This document shows positions 35,066-43,291 of a stretch of 64,000 nucleotides of DNA, piece after piece. How positions within the stretch are numbered: the stretch's first letter is position 1; each line of letters starts with the position of its first letter. Location of the stretch: the NCBI RefSeq assembly GCF_023074075.1, contig NZ_JADPKT010000094.1, positions 334,619 through 398,618 of the forward strand, in the 5' to 3' direction. The notes below the pieces were generated by a model that was not told where the DNA came from, did not search any database, and worked only from the letters and a program-made list of their open reading frames with translations. The position numbers were made by a program, and so were the translations under genes. The stretch is from Bradyrhizobium sp. 138. Lineage in GTDB: Bacteria; Pseudomonadota; Alphaproteobacteria; Rhizobiales; Xanthobacteraceae.

Positions 35066-35995
35066 TCAACCACCTGCACGGATGCCGCCGCTCTCTGACG
35101 AGGCAATTGCAAAATGTTCGGCGCGCTCGACCAGGAGGTTCAGAAAGCTTCGCGCGCGCGGCGACATCCAGTGCGTCTCCGGATAGACCGCATGCAGGGG
35201 CAGGGCGGCGATCGTATAGTCCGGAAGCACATGCTCGAGCTCGCCGCTGCGAAGTCCGTCCGCCGCATTCCAGTCGGGCAGGATGGCGATGCCGAGATGA
35301 TGCATCGTCGCCTCCTGCATCGCATCGGCATCGTCGACGTGAATGGGACCGTTGATCGATGCCACGTGTCGGCCGTGCTCGGACTCGAAGGCCCATTGGT
35401 GTGCCGGCGACATCCTGGAATAGACGATGCATTGGTGTGAGCTGAGGTCATCGGGTGTCCGTGGCATCGGACGCCCGTGCAGATAGGTGGGTGTCGCAAC
35501 CAAATGGCGCTGCACGGTGCCGAGCCGGCGGGCGACCAATGTGCTTGCCTCCAGATGTCCAATCCGCAAGGCAAGCTCGATGCCCTCTTCCACCAGGTTG
35601 ACGAAGCGCTCGCTGAAGCGGATGTCGACCCGGACCTCCGGATAATTGCGCACATATTCGGCGATGACGGGCATCATGTAGCGTCGTCCGAACGACGACG
35701 GCACGCCGATCCTGAGCGTGCCCGTCGGGCGCGGCGCCGCTTCTTCGACACTCGACCGCGCCATGTCGAAGCTGCCGAGGATCTGGCGCGCGAGATCGTA
35801 GATGCGGTGTGCCTCGGCTGTCGGCTTGAGCGTGCGGGTCGTGCGCAAAAATAGCTGCGTGCCGAACTCGCTCTCCAGCATCGCGATGCGCTTGCTGATC
35901 GCGGGCTGGCCGATCCCGAGCTCCTTGGCCGCCGCCGAGAAGCTGCCGCCCTCAAGGGTGCGAACGAAGGCGCGCAGGCAGTCGATCCGGTCCAT
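35066..35995 (-). CDS. LysR family regulator, divergent from the monooxygenase operon
   Basis: 309 residues. Helix-turn-helix LRAFVRTLEGGSFSAAAKEL with GIGQPAISKRIAMLE; effector domain from about residue 90 (GTLRIGVPSSFGRRYMMPV). It belongs to the large CrgA-like LysR group. The start is 119 bases from the monooxygenase start on the other strand, and an inverted repeat touching its own start region suggests autoregulation and control of the divergent operon. Confidence 0.9.
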   Translation of the reverse strand: MDRIDCLRAFVRTLEGGSFSAAAKELGIGQPAISKRIAMLESEFGTQLFLRTTRTLKPTAEAHRIYDLARQILGSFDMARSSVEEAAPRPTGTLRIGVPSSFGRRYMMPVIAEYVRNYPEVRVDIRFSERFVNLVEEGIELALRIGHLEASTLVARRLGTVQRHLVATPTYLHGRPMPRTPDDLSSHQCIVYSRMSPAHQWAFESEHGRHVASINGPIHVDDADAMQEATMHHLGIAILPDWNAADGLRSGELEHVLPDYTIAALPLHAVYPETHWMSPRARSFLNLLVERAEHFAIASSESGGIRAGG

Positions 35996-35999
35996 GATC

Positions 36000-36038
36000 T
36001 ATTCCGATCCGGAATAAATTATATCCCAGTTATTCCGT
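36000..36038. promoter_or_regulatory. Probable LysR operator region
   Basis: Perfect 7-bp inverted repeat TATTCCG-ATC-CGGAATA at 36000-36016. A further half site TTATTCCG at 36031-36038 lies 31 bases on, about three helical turns from the first arm. The repeats lie between the LysR start and the monooxygenase start, the usual layout of an autoregulatory site plus activation half site. Confidence 0.68.
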
Positions 36039-36114
36039 AGTGCGCAACAAGATGGGCCGGTAGGCTTCCTGAAAACACGCGATCACAACGCAGCAAACAG
36101 GGGAGGAAGACCAC

Positions 36115-37365
36115 GTGGCACGCAACGTCGGAATCGTCGGGGCCGGGATCGCCGGCCTGCATCTCGCGCTTTTCCTGCAGAAGCATGGCGTGGACGCCAC
36201 CGTCATCACCGATCGGCCGCCCGAGGATTACCGCAACATCCGGCTGCTCAACACCGTCGCGCATCATCACGTGACGATCGCGCGCGAGGACTATCTCGGC
36301 GTCAACCACTGGGCCGACCCCAAAGATCACTATTACTACCATGATCACGTCTTCAATTTCCCGCAGCCCCTGAGCTTTCGCGGCAATTTCTCGAAACCGA
36401 GCCGCGCCGTCGACTACCGGATCTATCTTCCTGCCTTGATGAACGACTTCGTCAGCCGGGGCGGCAGGATCGAATATCGCCGCATCGAGGAGCGCGACAT
36501 CCGTCCGCTGGTCGCGCGCTTCGATCTCCTGGTCGTGTCGACCGGCAAGGGTCCGCTGGGCCAGCTCTTCACTTACCGGCCGGAGCACACGCCCTATTCG
36601 CAGCCGCAACGGCGGCTGTGCGTCGGGCTCTACACCGGTGTGCGGCAGCCCGATCCCATGAACGTCACGCTGTCGGTCTCGCCCGGGCATGGCGAGATGA
36701 TCGTGATCCCGACCATCACCTTCGGCGGCATCGCCAACGCGCTGCTGATGGAGAATGTGCCGGGAGGCGACATGGAGGAGCTGGCGACGCTCAGCTACGA
36801 CGACAATCCAAAGCACTTCCTGAAGGTGCTGCTGGGCAAGCTGGAGAAGCACCACCCGACCACCTACGACCGTATCGATACCGCGCGCTTCGACCTGGCG
36901 CAGCCGCAGGACCTCCTGCAAGGCGGCGTGGTGCCGACGGTGCGCAATACGATGGTCGAATTCGACGACGGCAAATGCGCGATCGCGCTCGGCGACGTTC
37001 ATGCGATCGTCGATCCCATGATGGGGCAGGGGGCCAACGTCGCCTCCTATGCGGCCTTCGTGCTCGGCGAGGAGATCGTAAACGCCGACGCGCTCGACGC
37101 GCGCCTCTGCGAGAAGATCGATTTGAAACGGCAAGACCGCGTGCTTGCGGCCTCGCGCTGGACCAACGTCATGCTGCAGCCGCCGACGGAAGCGCTGGGC
37201 ATGCTGATCGGTGCGATGAGCCAGAATCCGGCGCTGGCCAACGAGTTCACCGAAAACTTCAACTATCCGGACCGGCAGTGGGACCGCATTTCCACGCCGC
37301 AGCGCATCCAGGCCTGGATCGAACGCATGTCGGCGCCGCCAGAGCCCGTCAGGGCGATTGCGTGA
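36115..37365 (+). CDS. Styrene/indole monooxygenase-type FAD epoxidase subunit
   Basis: 416 residues, group E flavoprotein monooxygenase. The FAD-binding Rossmann motif is VGIVGAGIAGLHLALFL at residues 4-20, with HHHVTIAREDYLGV, VDYRIYLPALMNDF and ALGDVHAIVDPMMGQGANVA further on, as in StyA-like proteins. Start is GTG 36115 with GGGAGGAAG upstream. It uses FADH2 supplied by the reductase encoded seven bases downstream to epoxidise an alkene such as styrene or indole. The true substrate in this organism is inference; no styrene-oxide isomerase or phenylacetaldehyde dehydrogenase gene is nearby. Confidence 0.86.
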   Translation: MARNVGIVGAGIAGLHLALFLQKHGVDATVITDRPPEDYRNIRLLNTVAHHHVTIAREDYLGVNHWADPKDHYYYHDHVFNFPQPLSFRGNFSKPSRAVDYRIYLPALMNDFVSRGGRIEYRRIEERDIRPLVARFDLLVVSTGKGPLGQLFTYRPEHTPYSQPQRRLCVGLYTGVRQPDPMNVTLSVSPGHGEMIVIPTITFGGIANALLMENVPGGDMEELATLSYDDNPKHFLKVLLGKLEKHHPTTYDRIDTARFDLAQPQDLLQGGVVPTVRNTMVEFDDGKCAIALGDVHAIVDPMMGQGANVASYAAFVLGEEIVNADALDARLCEKIDLKRQDRVLAASRWTNVMLQPPTEALGMLIGAMSQNPALANEFTENFNYPDRQWDRISTPQRIQAWIERMSAPPEPVRAIA

Positions 37366-37371
37366 GGACCG

Positions 37372-37875
37372 ATGCGAGCGGAGACTGAGATGCCGCGCGC
37401 CAATCCGGCCTCGTTCCGCGAAGCCGCATCGCGCTTTGCGACCGGCGTCGCGGTGCTGACTGCGCTGGACGAGCACGGCCGCGTCTGCGGCATGACCGCG
37501 AACAGCTTCGTCACCGTGAGCCTGTCGCCGCCGACCGTGCTGGTCTCGGTGATGGCGGGGCGGATGCACCGGGCAATCTCCGCGACCGGCCGTTACTGCG
37601 TCAACGTCCTGCCGGACCACGGCCGGGATCTGTCGCGGCATTTCGCCAGCCAGCCGAACACCGGCGCCAGTCCGGATTACGACATCGTGGATGGCCTGCC
37701 CCGCCTTTCGGGATGCATCGCCTACTTCGCCTGCGAGGTCACGCGACACGTCGATGTCAGCGATCACACGCTGATCATCGCCGAAGTCTCGAGCTGCGAC
37801 CATGGCGACACCACGCCGCTGGTGTTCTTTTCCAGCCGGTATCATCTCGGCCCCGGCGTCCCCGTCGATCGGTGA
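37372..37875 (+). CDS. Flavin reductase (StyB/HpaC-like)
   Basis: 167 residues, flavin-reductase-like domain. The family segments are RFATGVAVLTALDEHGRVCG, MTANSFVTVSLSPPTVLVSV and GRYCVNVLPDHGRDLS, and a late DHTLIIAEVSS leads to a short C-terminus (SRYHLG). It reduces FAD with NADH for the monooxygenase encoded immediately upstream. The ATG at 37390 has an equally good ribosome site, so the true start could be six codons later. No TM or export signal. Confidence 0.86.
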   Translation: MRAETEMPRANPASFREAASRFATGVAVLTALDEHGRVCGMTANSFVTVSLSPPTVLVSVMAGRMHRAISATGRYCVNVLPDHGRDLSRHFASQPNTGASPDYDIVDGLPRLSGCIAYFACEVTRHVDVSDHTLIIAEVSSCDHGDTTPLVFFSSRYHLGPGVPVDR

Positions 37876-37881
37876 CGCGCC

Positions 37882-37971
37882 TCACGCGTAGATCACCCGG
37901 CCGCGGAAAGTGAGCGCGGTATAGAACAGGGTCGGGTCGGAGAAACCGGTCTCGCGCAAGATCGCCTCGTC
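37882..37971 (-). pseudogene. 3' end fragment of a SAM methyltransferase gene (third copy)
   Basis: The minus strand encodes DEAILRETGFSDPTLFYTAL, then TFRGRVIYA and stop at 37882. It is clearly homologous to the C-terminus of the methyltransferase at 42582-43265 (DEAILREAGFSEPTLFYTGF). Similarity ends at about 37971. Nothing upstream encodes the rest of the enzyme. Confidence 0.72.
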
Positions 37972-38063
37972 GAGGGAAAGATGGCGTCAAGGCGTGCACC
38001 CGTAAGCGCACCACGCAACGAAGTCAGATCGTTCGACTCGATCTGCCATGCCCAGACGCGCCC

Positions 38064-38534
38064 TCAGATCTCGCAGCCGGTCACATTCAAAGCCTTGAGC
38101 AAGCCGCCGAACGCCTTGAGCCGACAGGGTTCGGTCTCGCTGACAGCCTTTGCGCGCTGAACATTGGCGGTTCGCTTGACGACAATTGGCTTTGGCTTTG
38201 GCTTTGGCTTGGGAGGTTCGGCGGTCGCGGTCAGCTTCGGTTTGCTTCGATGACGGACGATCGGTTCCAGCGCGGACGAACCGACATGGACGTTTTGCGG
38301 AGCAACGGGGTTTTCGACTGAAGCTGCCTCTGTCGGCATCGCGCTGCTCACAGCGGCAATTTCGAGGCGATCGGCCTTCGCCAACGCATCATGCGGAGCA
38401 GGGATGCCTGCGTCATGCGCGGCGGGCGGCTGGGCCATCGCGACGGTGCGGCGCGGTGGAGCGCTCAGCTCCATGGCCGACAGCATTCCCACACTCAACA
38501 GGATGAGGAGGCCCAACAACGCCATTCTCAGCAT
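38064..38534 (-). CDS. Membrane-anchored Pro/Lys-rich protein of unknown function
   Basis: 156 residues from ATG 38534, which has GAGAGG upstream; the in-frame extension to 38624 lacks this. One N-terminal hydrophobic helix (MALLGLLILLSVGMLSAM) serves as signal anchor. Then comes a long low-complexity stretch containing KPKPKPKP, similar to the periplasm-spanning linker of TonB. The end CRLKAFGGLLKALNVTGCEI has two cysteines that may pair. No TonB C-terminal domain is present. Cell-envelope role likely, function unknown. Confidence 0.6.
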   Translation of the reverse strand: MLRMALLGLLILLSVGMLSAMELSAPPRRTVAMAQPPAAHDAGIPAPHDALAKADRLEIAAVSSAMPTEAASVENPVAPQNVHVGSSALEPIVRHRSKPKLTATAEPPKPKPKPKPIVVKRTANVQRAKAVSETEPCRLKAFGGLLKALNVTGCEI

Positions 38535-38991
38535 AACGCGCCTCTCACCTGGCTTAGTGCCGCTGAAAATCCTCCGCTGCAATGAGGCAACTTTGCCGGC
38601 GGCTGCCGGCTCGCGAGGAATCATTTGCCGACAGGGTTAACGTCGGTGATGTTCCTGCACGTGCCGAAAGTGCCGCCGCTTACGTGTGGCTTCCGCGCGC
38701 AGACCGTCCCTGGCCACAGTCTGTTCGGCCCTGAACTGAACATCACGAGAGCCATAGTCATGTCTGCTGTTTTGAGGGAAACCGGACACCGCCTGACCCA
38801 TCGGCCGACAGCTGCTTTTGGACCGGAAGCGGACAATTAGGTGGGGTCCTGGTCAGGGCATTGGGCCGCGGCCTGATACCCGGCGAAGCGGCGACGATCT
38901 CAGGCCCGGTCTTCGCCAGCTTCACCGGGCCACGCCGAAGCGGGTCGCATCGCCCGTTTCATTTAACGCGCCGGCAGAACCAAACGCGAGT
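38535..38991. other. Intergenic region with rhizobial-type repeat debris
   Basis: 457 bases without a convincing gene. The minus strand from about 38836 reads MSASGPKAAVGR followed by an arbitrary peptide. This start belongs to a well-known family of spurious peptides made by a dispersed intergenic repeat (TGTC-GCTT-GG...AAAGC type) in Bradyrhizobium and relatives. I treat it as repeat, not gene. Confidence 0.45.
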
Positions 38992-39705
38992 TCAGGCTGG
39001 ATCGATAGAAAAGATATCGTCGGCTTCGAGACGCATGGCGTCGCGGCATTCGCACGCGACCGCTGCGAGCCGCGATGGGTCGATCTCGATTTCGCCTCGC
39101 CGTTCAGATCTGATCGCTCCGGAAGCGCGCAGATTGTGCATCAGGAGCGTCACCGTCGTCCGTCGCACGCCCAGTATTTGCGAAAGCGTCTCCTGGGTGA
39201 GCGGGAGGACGTCGTGGTCGACGCGGTCGCGAAGATGGAGCAGCCAGCGTGCCATGCGGGCTTGGACCGGATGCAGCGCATTGCAGGCTCCGCCGATTTG
39301 TAGCTGTATCAGCATCGCCTTGAAGTGAAGCTGGACAGCGTGGCGGATCGCGGGGCTCCGGCTAAAAGCCGCGTGGAAACGCGATGCGGGGATCCGCGAG
39401 GCGGTGCCGGCGGCACGAACGATGGCGGTAACGGCCGCAGGGGACGGCCCCAGCACGGAAAGAGTGCCTACTGCTCCCTCGCGCCCTATCGCAGCGCTGG
39501 CGACCGTCTGCCCGTTCGCCATCTCGATCATCACCGAAATGGCGCCACTATGAGGGAACAGGACATGCTCGGTCTGCTCACCCGCCCGCGAGATGACCGC
39601 GTCCCGATCGAGCGCGACCATCTCTAGGTCTGATGCCAGCAGACCGAGATCTGCCACCGGTAGTGCTGCGAGAAGTCGGTTCTCAATTCCGCCGGGATGC
39701 GTCAC
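38992..39705 (-). CDS. Crp/Fnr family transcriptional regulator
   Basis: 237 residues. An N-terminal cyclic-nucleotide-binding-like beta roll covers about 15-120 (GAISVMIEMANGQTVASAAIG, GREGAVGTLSVLG). The C-terminal winged helix has LTQETLSQILGVRRTTVTLL. No cluster of four cysteines as in Fnr, so it is not an oxygen-sensing iron-sulfur protein. The residues that bind cAMP in Crp are not conserved as far as I can judge. Effector and targets unknown; this subgroup is abundant in Bradyrhizobium. Confidence 0.87.
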   Translation of the reverse strand: MTHPGGIENRLLAALPVADLGLLASDLEMVALDRDAVISRAGEQTEHVLFPHSGAISVMIEMANGQTVASAAIGREGAVGTLSVLGPSPAAVTAIVRAAGTASRIPASRFHAAFSRSPAIRHAVQLHFKAMLIQLQIGGACNALHPVQARMARWLLHLRDRVDHDVLPLTQETLSQILGVRRTTVTLLMHNLRASGAIRSERRGEIEIDPSRLAAVACECRDAMRLEADDIFSIDPA

Positions 39706-40059
39706 CGTAGCCCACCGCGAACAACATTTCGAGCGGCATAGGACGGCAAACTCGAACTTTGTTTGAAACCGAGTACACTTCGCGCTGCGAAATCCAAGTC
39801 AGCTGCGGAAGCTCTCAATCTCAAAAATAAAACTCCAAACACGCGCGACCGTGAGGCGACGTTTTATCTTGCGCCATCATTGATGGACTTAGATTCAAGC
39901 GCCACGCGGCACAATTGCAAAATGCGTATGGGTAACACCATAGGGGGTTCCAATTTCCGGAGCGCGGCAAACGCTACGGTGAGAGAGTTGCGCGAACCAT
40001 GCCTCTCACTGCGATCGGTGCACGATGAGCACAAGCTACTGGAAGCGGGCATTTAGGAA
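39706..40059. other. Intergenic stretch, relatively AT-rich
   Basis: 354 bases between the Crp/Fnr gene and the integrase remnant. It contains A-rich runs unlike the surrounding genes. A 97-codon open frame at 39763-40056 starts without a ribosome site and resembles nothing known, so I do not call it. Probably eroded acquired DNA linked with the integrase remnant. Confidence 0.45.
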
Positions 40060-40324
40060 TTCCGCCGGCACACTGGCGGACGCTTGCTCTATCGGCCGCA
40101 TAGCCGCTTGGGTGCCACGTCATCGACTTTCAAAATGATCACGTCGCAGCCCCCGGAGCTTGCTGTCGACCGCGACGTTGAACAACGCCAGATCACGGAT
40201 TCGATCCTCAACCTGAAGCTTGGTCCGGATCGACCAAACGTGCTTCGGGCGGAGTGGCGGCTTCGCACCAATGATCTTCCCCTTGTTCCACGGGACGCTG
40301 TTGGACGCTCTCTGCAGTGCTCAT
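40060..40324 (-). pseudogene. Tyrosine-recombinase (phage integrase family) N-terminal remnant, multiply frameshifted
   Basis: A start region with GAGGAGGTCATCATG (ATG 40324) leads, after a one-base shift, into VPWNKGKIIGAKPPLRPKHV and WSIRTKLQVEDRIRDLALFN with VAVDSKLRG. A second shift gives CDVIILKVDDVAP and a third gives SGYAADRASVRQ. The order and wording match the first 80-90 residues of small site-specific integrases common in rhizobia. The catalytic C-terminal domain with the R-H-R-Y residues is missing. Inactive. Confidence 0.78.
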
Positions 40325-40748
40325 GATGACCTCCTCAGTTAACGAGGCCGATCACCTTTGAACCTGTAATCTCTGAATCTACGTCGGCTTCCGGCTGCAT
40401 CAAACCCGATCGTCGCGGACTGCTGAACATCGAGCGGGCGCACCCCAACGCGGCTGGCACCGGGCTCCTTTTCAATGCTTACCCCGAGCAGGGAACTTCC
40501 CACCCCCTGCGATATCCCCGTTATGCACAGTCACTCCCCGACATACCTTCGTTTGAATTGACAATCTCAAAAAAAGTTTGAGCGAGAGTCACAAACCGAA
40601 CCGACATTTCCGCTTCTCGCAGCACAAAGTCGTATCGGGTCGGGGCTAGATCAAGGCTCATCCAAAATCTGTCGAACACAGAGCGTGAGCTCTCGTGACG
40701 CAAGCGAGCGTTGCGAGGAATGCTTTCGCTTGAGAAAGGGAATGTTGC
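40325..40748. other. Intergenic region upstream of the phasin gene
   Basis: 424 bases with no recognised gene. Contains the phasin promoter and a perfect inverted repeat CTCAAA-N5-TTTGAG at 40566-40582, about 170 bases before the phasin start, that could be a regulator site or a hairpin; no T run follows. The rest carries nothing I can interpret. Confidence 0.45.
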
Positions 40749-41216
40749 GTGAGTGAAAGCGAAATGAAAATGCCGCCGAACGGAACGAACGTTTTCGAGA
40801 TGCCATGGCTGGATTTCTCGAAGGTCGTGTTTCCTGGCATGGGGCGCGAGCTTGCCGAGCAAGGTCTCGCCCGCGCACGGGAAGGCTGCGAGAAGATCAA
40901 GGCCGCATCGGAAGAGATGACGCAGGCGCTGCGTGAGACCTATTCGAGCAATGCGAGATGCACGACCGACTACGGGCTCAAGCTGTTCGAAATCTCAAAC
41001 GCCAATGCGGCTTCTGCGCTCGATTTCTTCGTCCATCTGTTCGGCAGCAAGTCAGCCACCGATGCCTATGCATTGTCGGCGGCGCAAGCGCGCAAGGTGT
41101 TCGACACCGCCTCTGAGCAGAACAAGGAATTGTGGGCGCTTGCCCAGAAGGTCGCGACGGAAACGGGTGAGCCGATCAGGAAGCACTTCACCAGGGGCCT
41201 CCACCAAGACGGCTAA
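40749..41216 (+). CDS. Phasin family protein
   Basis: 155 residues, all-helical, with the phasin layout: a start FEMPWLDFSKVVFPG, then a long amphipathic region ARAREGCEKIKAASEEMTQA, and LKLFEISNANAASALDFFVH near the middle. Phasins coat polyhydroxyalkanoate granules and affect their size and number, typical for Bradyrhizobium. Translation starts at GTG 40749 after an AGGGAA stretch. No pha synthesis genes are adjacent. Confidence 0.85.
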   Translation: MSESEMKMPPNGTNVFEMPWLDFSKVVFPGMGRELAEQGLARAREGCEKIKAASEEMTQALRETYSSNARCTTDYGLKLFEISNANAASALDFFVHLFGSKSATDAYALSAAQARKVFDTASEQNKELWALAQKVATETGEPIRKHFTRGLHQDG

Positions 41217-41421
41217 GAAAGCGCGCTTTCATGTACGGATTCGTTTGAAGAGGATCCGGCTGGTTGGAACACGCCCAGCTGAGCGAGCACGCCCCACTGC
41301 CCATGCTCGATCAACAAGGTGCGCGATGCCCCCCAAGTACCCCGCACTGACGAGAGGCGCATTTCAACCGGCCGGGCTTTTCTGCAAACTACAACAAAGA
41401 CAAATCGCAAGGGAGGGCAAC

Positions 41422-41616
41422 GTGGGAATGGTCATGGTCAAATGTCCGCAAACCGGGCACGCGATTCCCACCGGAATCAAGTCTGATCTCGAGAGCTTTG
41501 GACGCCGCGCGGTGTTTTTCTCGCGCACCCGTTGTCCGATCTGCCGCACCGATCACCCGTGGTTCGCGCGAGAAGCCTGGGTCGACGAGCCGGGCATCCG
41601 GACCGCGCCGTCGTAG
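41422..41616 (+). CDS. Small cysteine-containing protein, possible zinc ribbon
   Basis: 64 residues from GTG 41422 with GGGAGGG directly upstream; ATG 41428 is the alternative. Contains KCPQTGHAIPTGI near the start, then FSRTRCPICRTDHPWF. Cys and CPIC plus His suggest a small metal-binding fold, although one ligand of a full four-cysteine ribbon is not obvious. Short proteins with CP.TG..I.TGI are widespread and unannotated in Bradyrhizobium. Function unknown. Confidence 0.62.
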   Translation: MGMVMVKCPQTGHAIPTGIKSDLESFGRRAVFFSRTRCPICRTDHPWFAREAWVDEPGIRTAPS

Positions 41617-41743
41617 CGCAGGCTTCCCGGAAGTACCCCAACGGCGAACGGATTTGTTGACCTTGTCTCGGTCCCGGCGGCCTTTAGGCGCAAGCTGCAT
41701 GACCGGTTCATGGATTTCAGCCGCGGCAAGATGTGAGACATTC

Positions 41744-41845
41744 ATGAACCCTCTATCAACGAGCGACGTACTCCTTACGGCCGCGATCATGAGCGTCACT
41801 TGCCTGGCCGAGATCGGGCTCTTTATTCTGATTGGAATGCTTTGA
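41744..41845 (+). CDS. Possible small membrane peptide
   Basis: 33 residues, beginning MNPLSTSDVLLTAAIMSVT and then running hydrophobic to the end (LAEIGLFILIGML), which would make one transmembrane helix. The upstream ribosome site is weak. The longer open frame around it is not convincing. It may be chance. Confidence 0.3.
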   Translation: MNPLSTSDVLLTAAIMSVTCLAEIGLFILIGML

Positions 41846-42130
41846 AAGGAACGGGCGATCTGGGCAGGCGCCCAGCCGATCCGAGCTCTAGGACTCCGCA
41901 AGCTTGACAGCGGGGAACTGCAGACATCACCCGAGGCCGCAGAAAGGCCAAAAGGACTGCCAATTTTCTCCAGCCTTTCTCCCTACGAATCGCGCTGATC
42001 AGCCCATAAGATGGCGCGAGCTTGGAGCGATCGCGATCCGCCCCTCATCATGAGGAGGAACGTCGAGATCATTGACTGCATTGAGTAGTCGAGCGCCTTG
42101 AACAGTCGCCTCCAGCCTCAGGAGCGAACG

Positions 42131-42376
42131 GTGTCGAGATCACCGGTTTCGAAGGACGAACTTGAGCGAATTGCGCTGCAAGAGATCCGGAGTTTTCCAG
42201 GCACAGAAAAGGTTGTCTCCATCGAAGTTGAGTTCGGGCCAGATTACCGACCCGGCACCACAGAGTGGAGGCTGCATGTCGTCGCACAGGAAGGCTGCGA
42301 TCTTGCGCGCGTTCAATACGCAGCAAAGACGACCAACGACCGGCTCAAACGTCGCTATGATATCCGATCAAACTGA
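42131..42376 (+). CDS. Conserved-type small protein of unknown function
   Basis: 81 residues from GTG 42131, preceded by AGGAG at correct spacing; the frame extends to a TTG at 42098 without ribosome site. The sequence SKDELERIALQEIRSFPGTE followed by VEFGPDYRPGTTEWRLHVV and LARVQYAAKTTNDRLKRRYD looks like a folded alpha-beta protein. I recognise the style from rhizobial hypothetical proteins but no named domain. Confidence 0.6.
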   Translation: MSRSPVSKDELERIALQEIRSFPGTEKVVSIEVEFGPDYRPGTTEWRLHVVAQEGCDLARVQYAAKTTNDRLKRRYDIRSN

Positions 42377-42581
42377 CCGGACTGCTCTACATCAAGCCGA
42401 TTGCTCGGCCGGAGTAGAGACCACATCGGCCCCAGCCCGGAGGTTTTTCCGGATCGAAAAAGAGCTGGAACCGAGGGCAGAACCGCCGTGGCCTGTGTCG
42501 CGGGCTAATGAATCGTGACTGCACGCCCGGGGCGTATCCGGCTTTGCATGATGCTCGGCCGGTTGGCGAAGCCGTGCCGCC

Positions 42582-43265
42582 TCAAGCGTAGGCCACCCAG
42601 CCGCGGAACGTGAACCCGGTATAGAACAGGGTCGGCTCGGAGAAGCCGGCCTCACGCAAGATCGCTTCGTCCTGCGCGGGCGTGAGGATTTCCAGATGAT
42701 TGGTGACGGCGTTCCGCGCGGCCGCGGCCTGCTCGGGCTCGACGCCGGAGGCGGCCAGGAACGCGGAGTACCGCGACAGCCAGAGCGGACGTTCCTCATC
42801 GCCATCGGGCGCGCTCAAATGCGCGACCACGAAGGGCGCGCGCGGCTTCAGCCGGCGGCGAACCTCCGAGGCGATGCGGCGTCGCTCCGCGACATCGACG
42901 AAGTGCAGCGTCAGCAGGCAGCTGGCCCCGTCGAACGGTCCGTCCGGTGCATCGTCGATATAGCCCTGGTGAAGACGCGCGTGCGATGCGAGCGGGCCCA
43001 GGGTCTGCCCGGCGAGCGCCAGCATCGCCGCGGAGGGGTCCACGCCGTCGAAGCTCCAGCGCGGCTGCGCTTGCGCAAACGTCTTCAACTCGAGGCCGCC
43101 GCCGGCGCCGAGCACGAGGATGCGCGCATCGTCACGCGCACGCTCGGCCAGCAGGATCGCCGCCATCGACAGCATGGCATTGTAGCCGGGCACGAAGCGT
43201 GGTGGGCCTTCCGTGTATCGCGCCACGGCCTGCGGATCGGAGAACATGGTTTGAATGTCGGTCAT
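42582..43265 (-). CDS. Class I SAM-dependent methyltransferase
   Basis: 227 residues from ATG 43265 with AAGGA upstream. Motif I is ILVLGAGGGLELKTF, then SFDGVDPSAAMLALA, GPFDGASCLLTLHFV and RRLKPRAPFVVAHLS. The N-terminus FSDPQAVARYTEGPPRFVPG is typical of a group found beside Rrf2 regulators. It lies 26 bases downstream of the Rrf2 gene and is likely cotranscribed with it. Its 3' end recurs twice elsewhere in the window as fragments. Methyl acceptor unknown. Confidence 0.86.
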   Translation of the reverse strand: MTDIQTMFSDPQAVARYTEGPPRFVPGYNAMLSMAAILLAERARDDARILVLGAGGGLELKTFAQAQPRWSFDGVDPSAAMLALAGQTLGPLASHARLHQGYIDDAPDGPFDGASCLLTLHFVDVAERRRIASEVRRRLKPRAPFVVAHLSAPDGDEERPLWLSRYSAFLAASGVEPEQAAAARNAVTNHLEILTPAQDEAILREAGFSEPTLFYTGFTFRGWVAYA

Positions 43266-43291
43266 GATGTTGTCCTTGCCGAATGGGCCGA

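Noticed and set aside
36019..37845. 608-codon open frame on the minus strand across the monooxygenase and reductase genes
   Set aside because: Antisense to two convincing flavin enzymes; low-complexity and without motifs.
38064..38534. TonB protein
   Set aside because: The KP repeat and N-terminal anchor resemble TonB, but the C-terminal TonB domain is missing and the protein ends with two cysteines.
38621..38836. 71-codon minus-strand frame starting MSASGPK
   Set aside because: Belongs to a familiar class of spurious peptides from a dispersed intergenic repeat in rhizobia.
39763..40056. 97-codon open frame in the AT-rich gap
   Set aside because: No ribosome site, no recognisable domain, odd composition; more likely chance in decayed DNA.
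40566..40582. Perfect inverted repeat CTCAAA-N5-TTTGAG as a terminator
   Set aside because: No T run and no gene ending just upstream; kept only as a possible regulator site in the intergenic entry.
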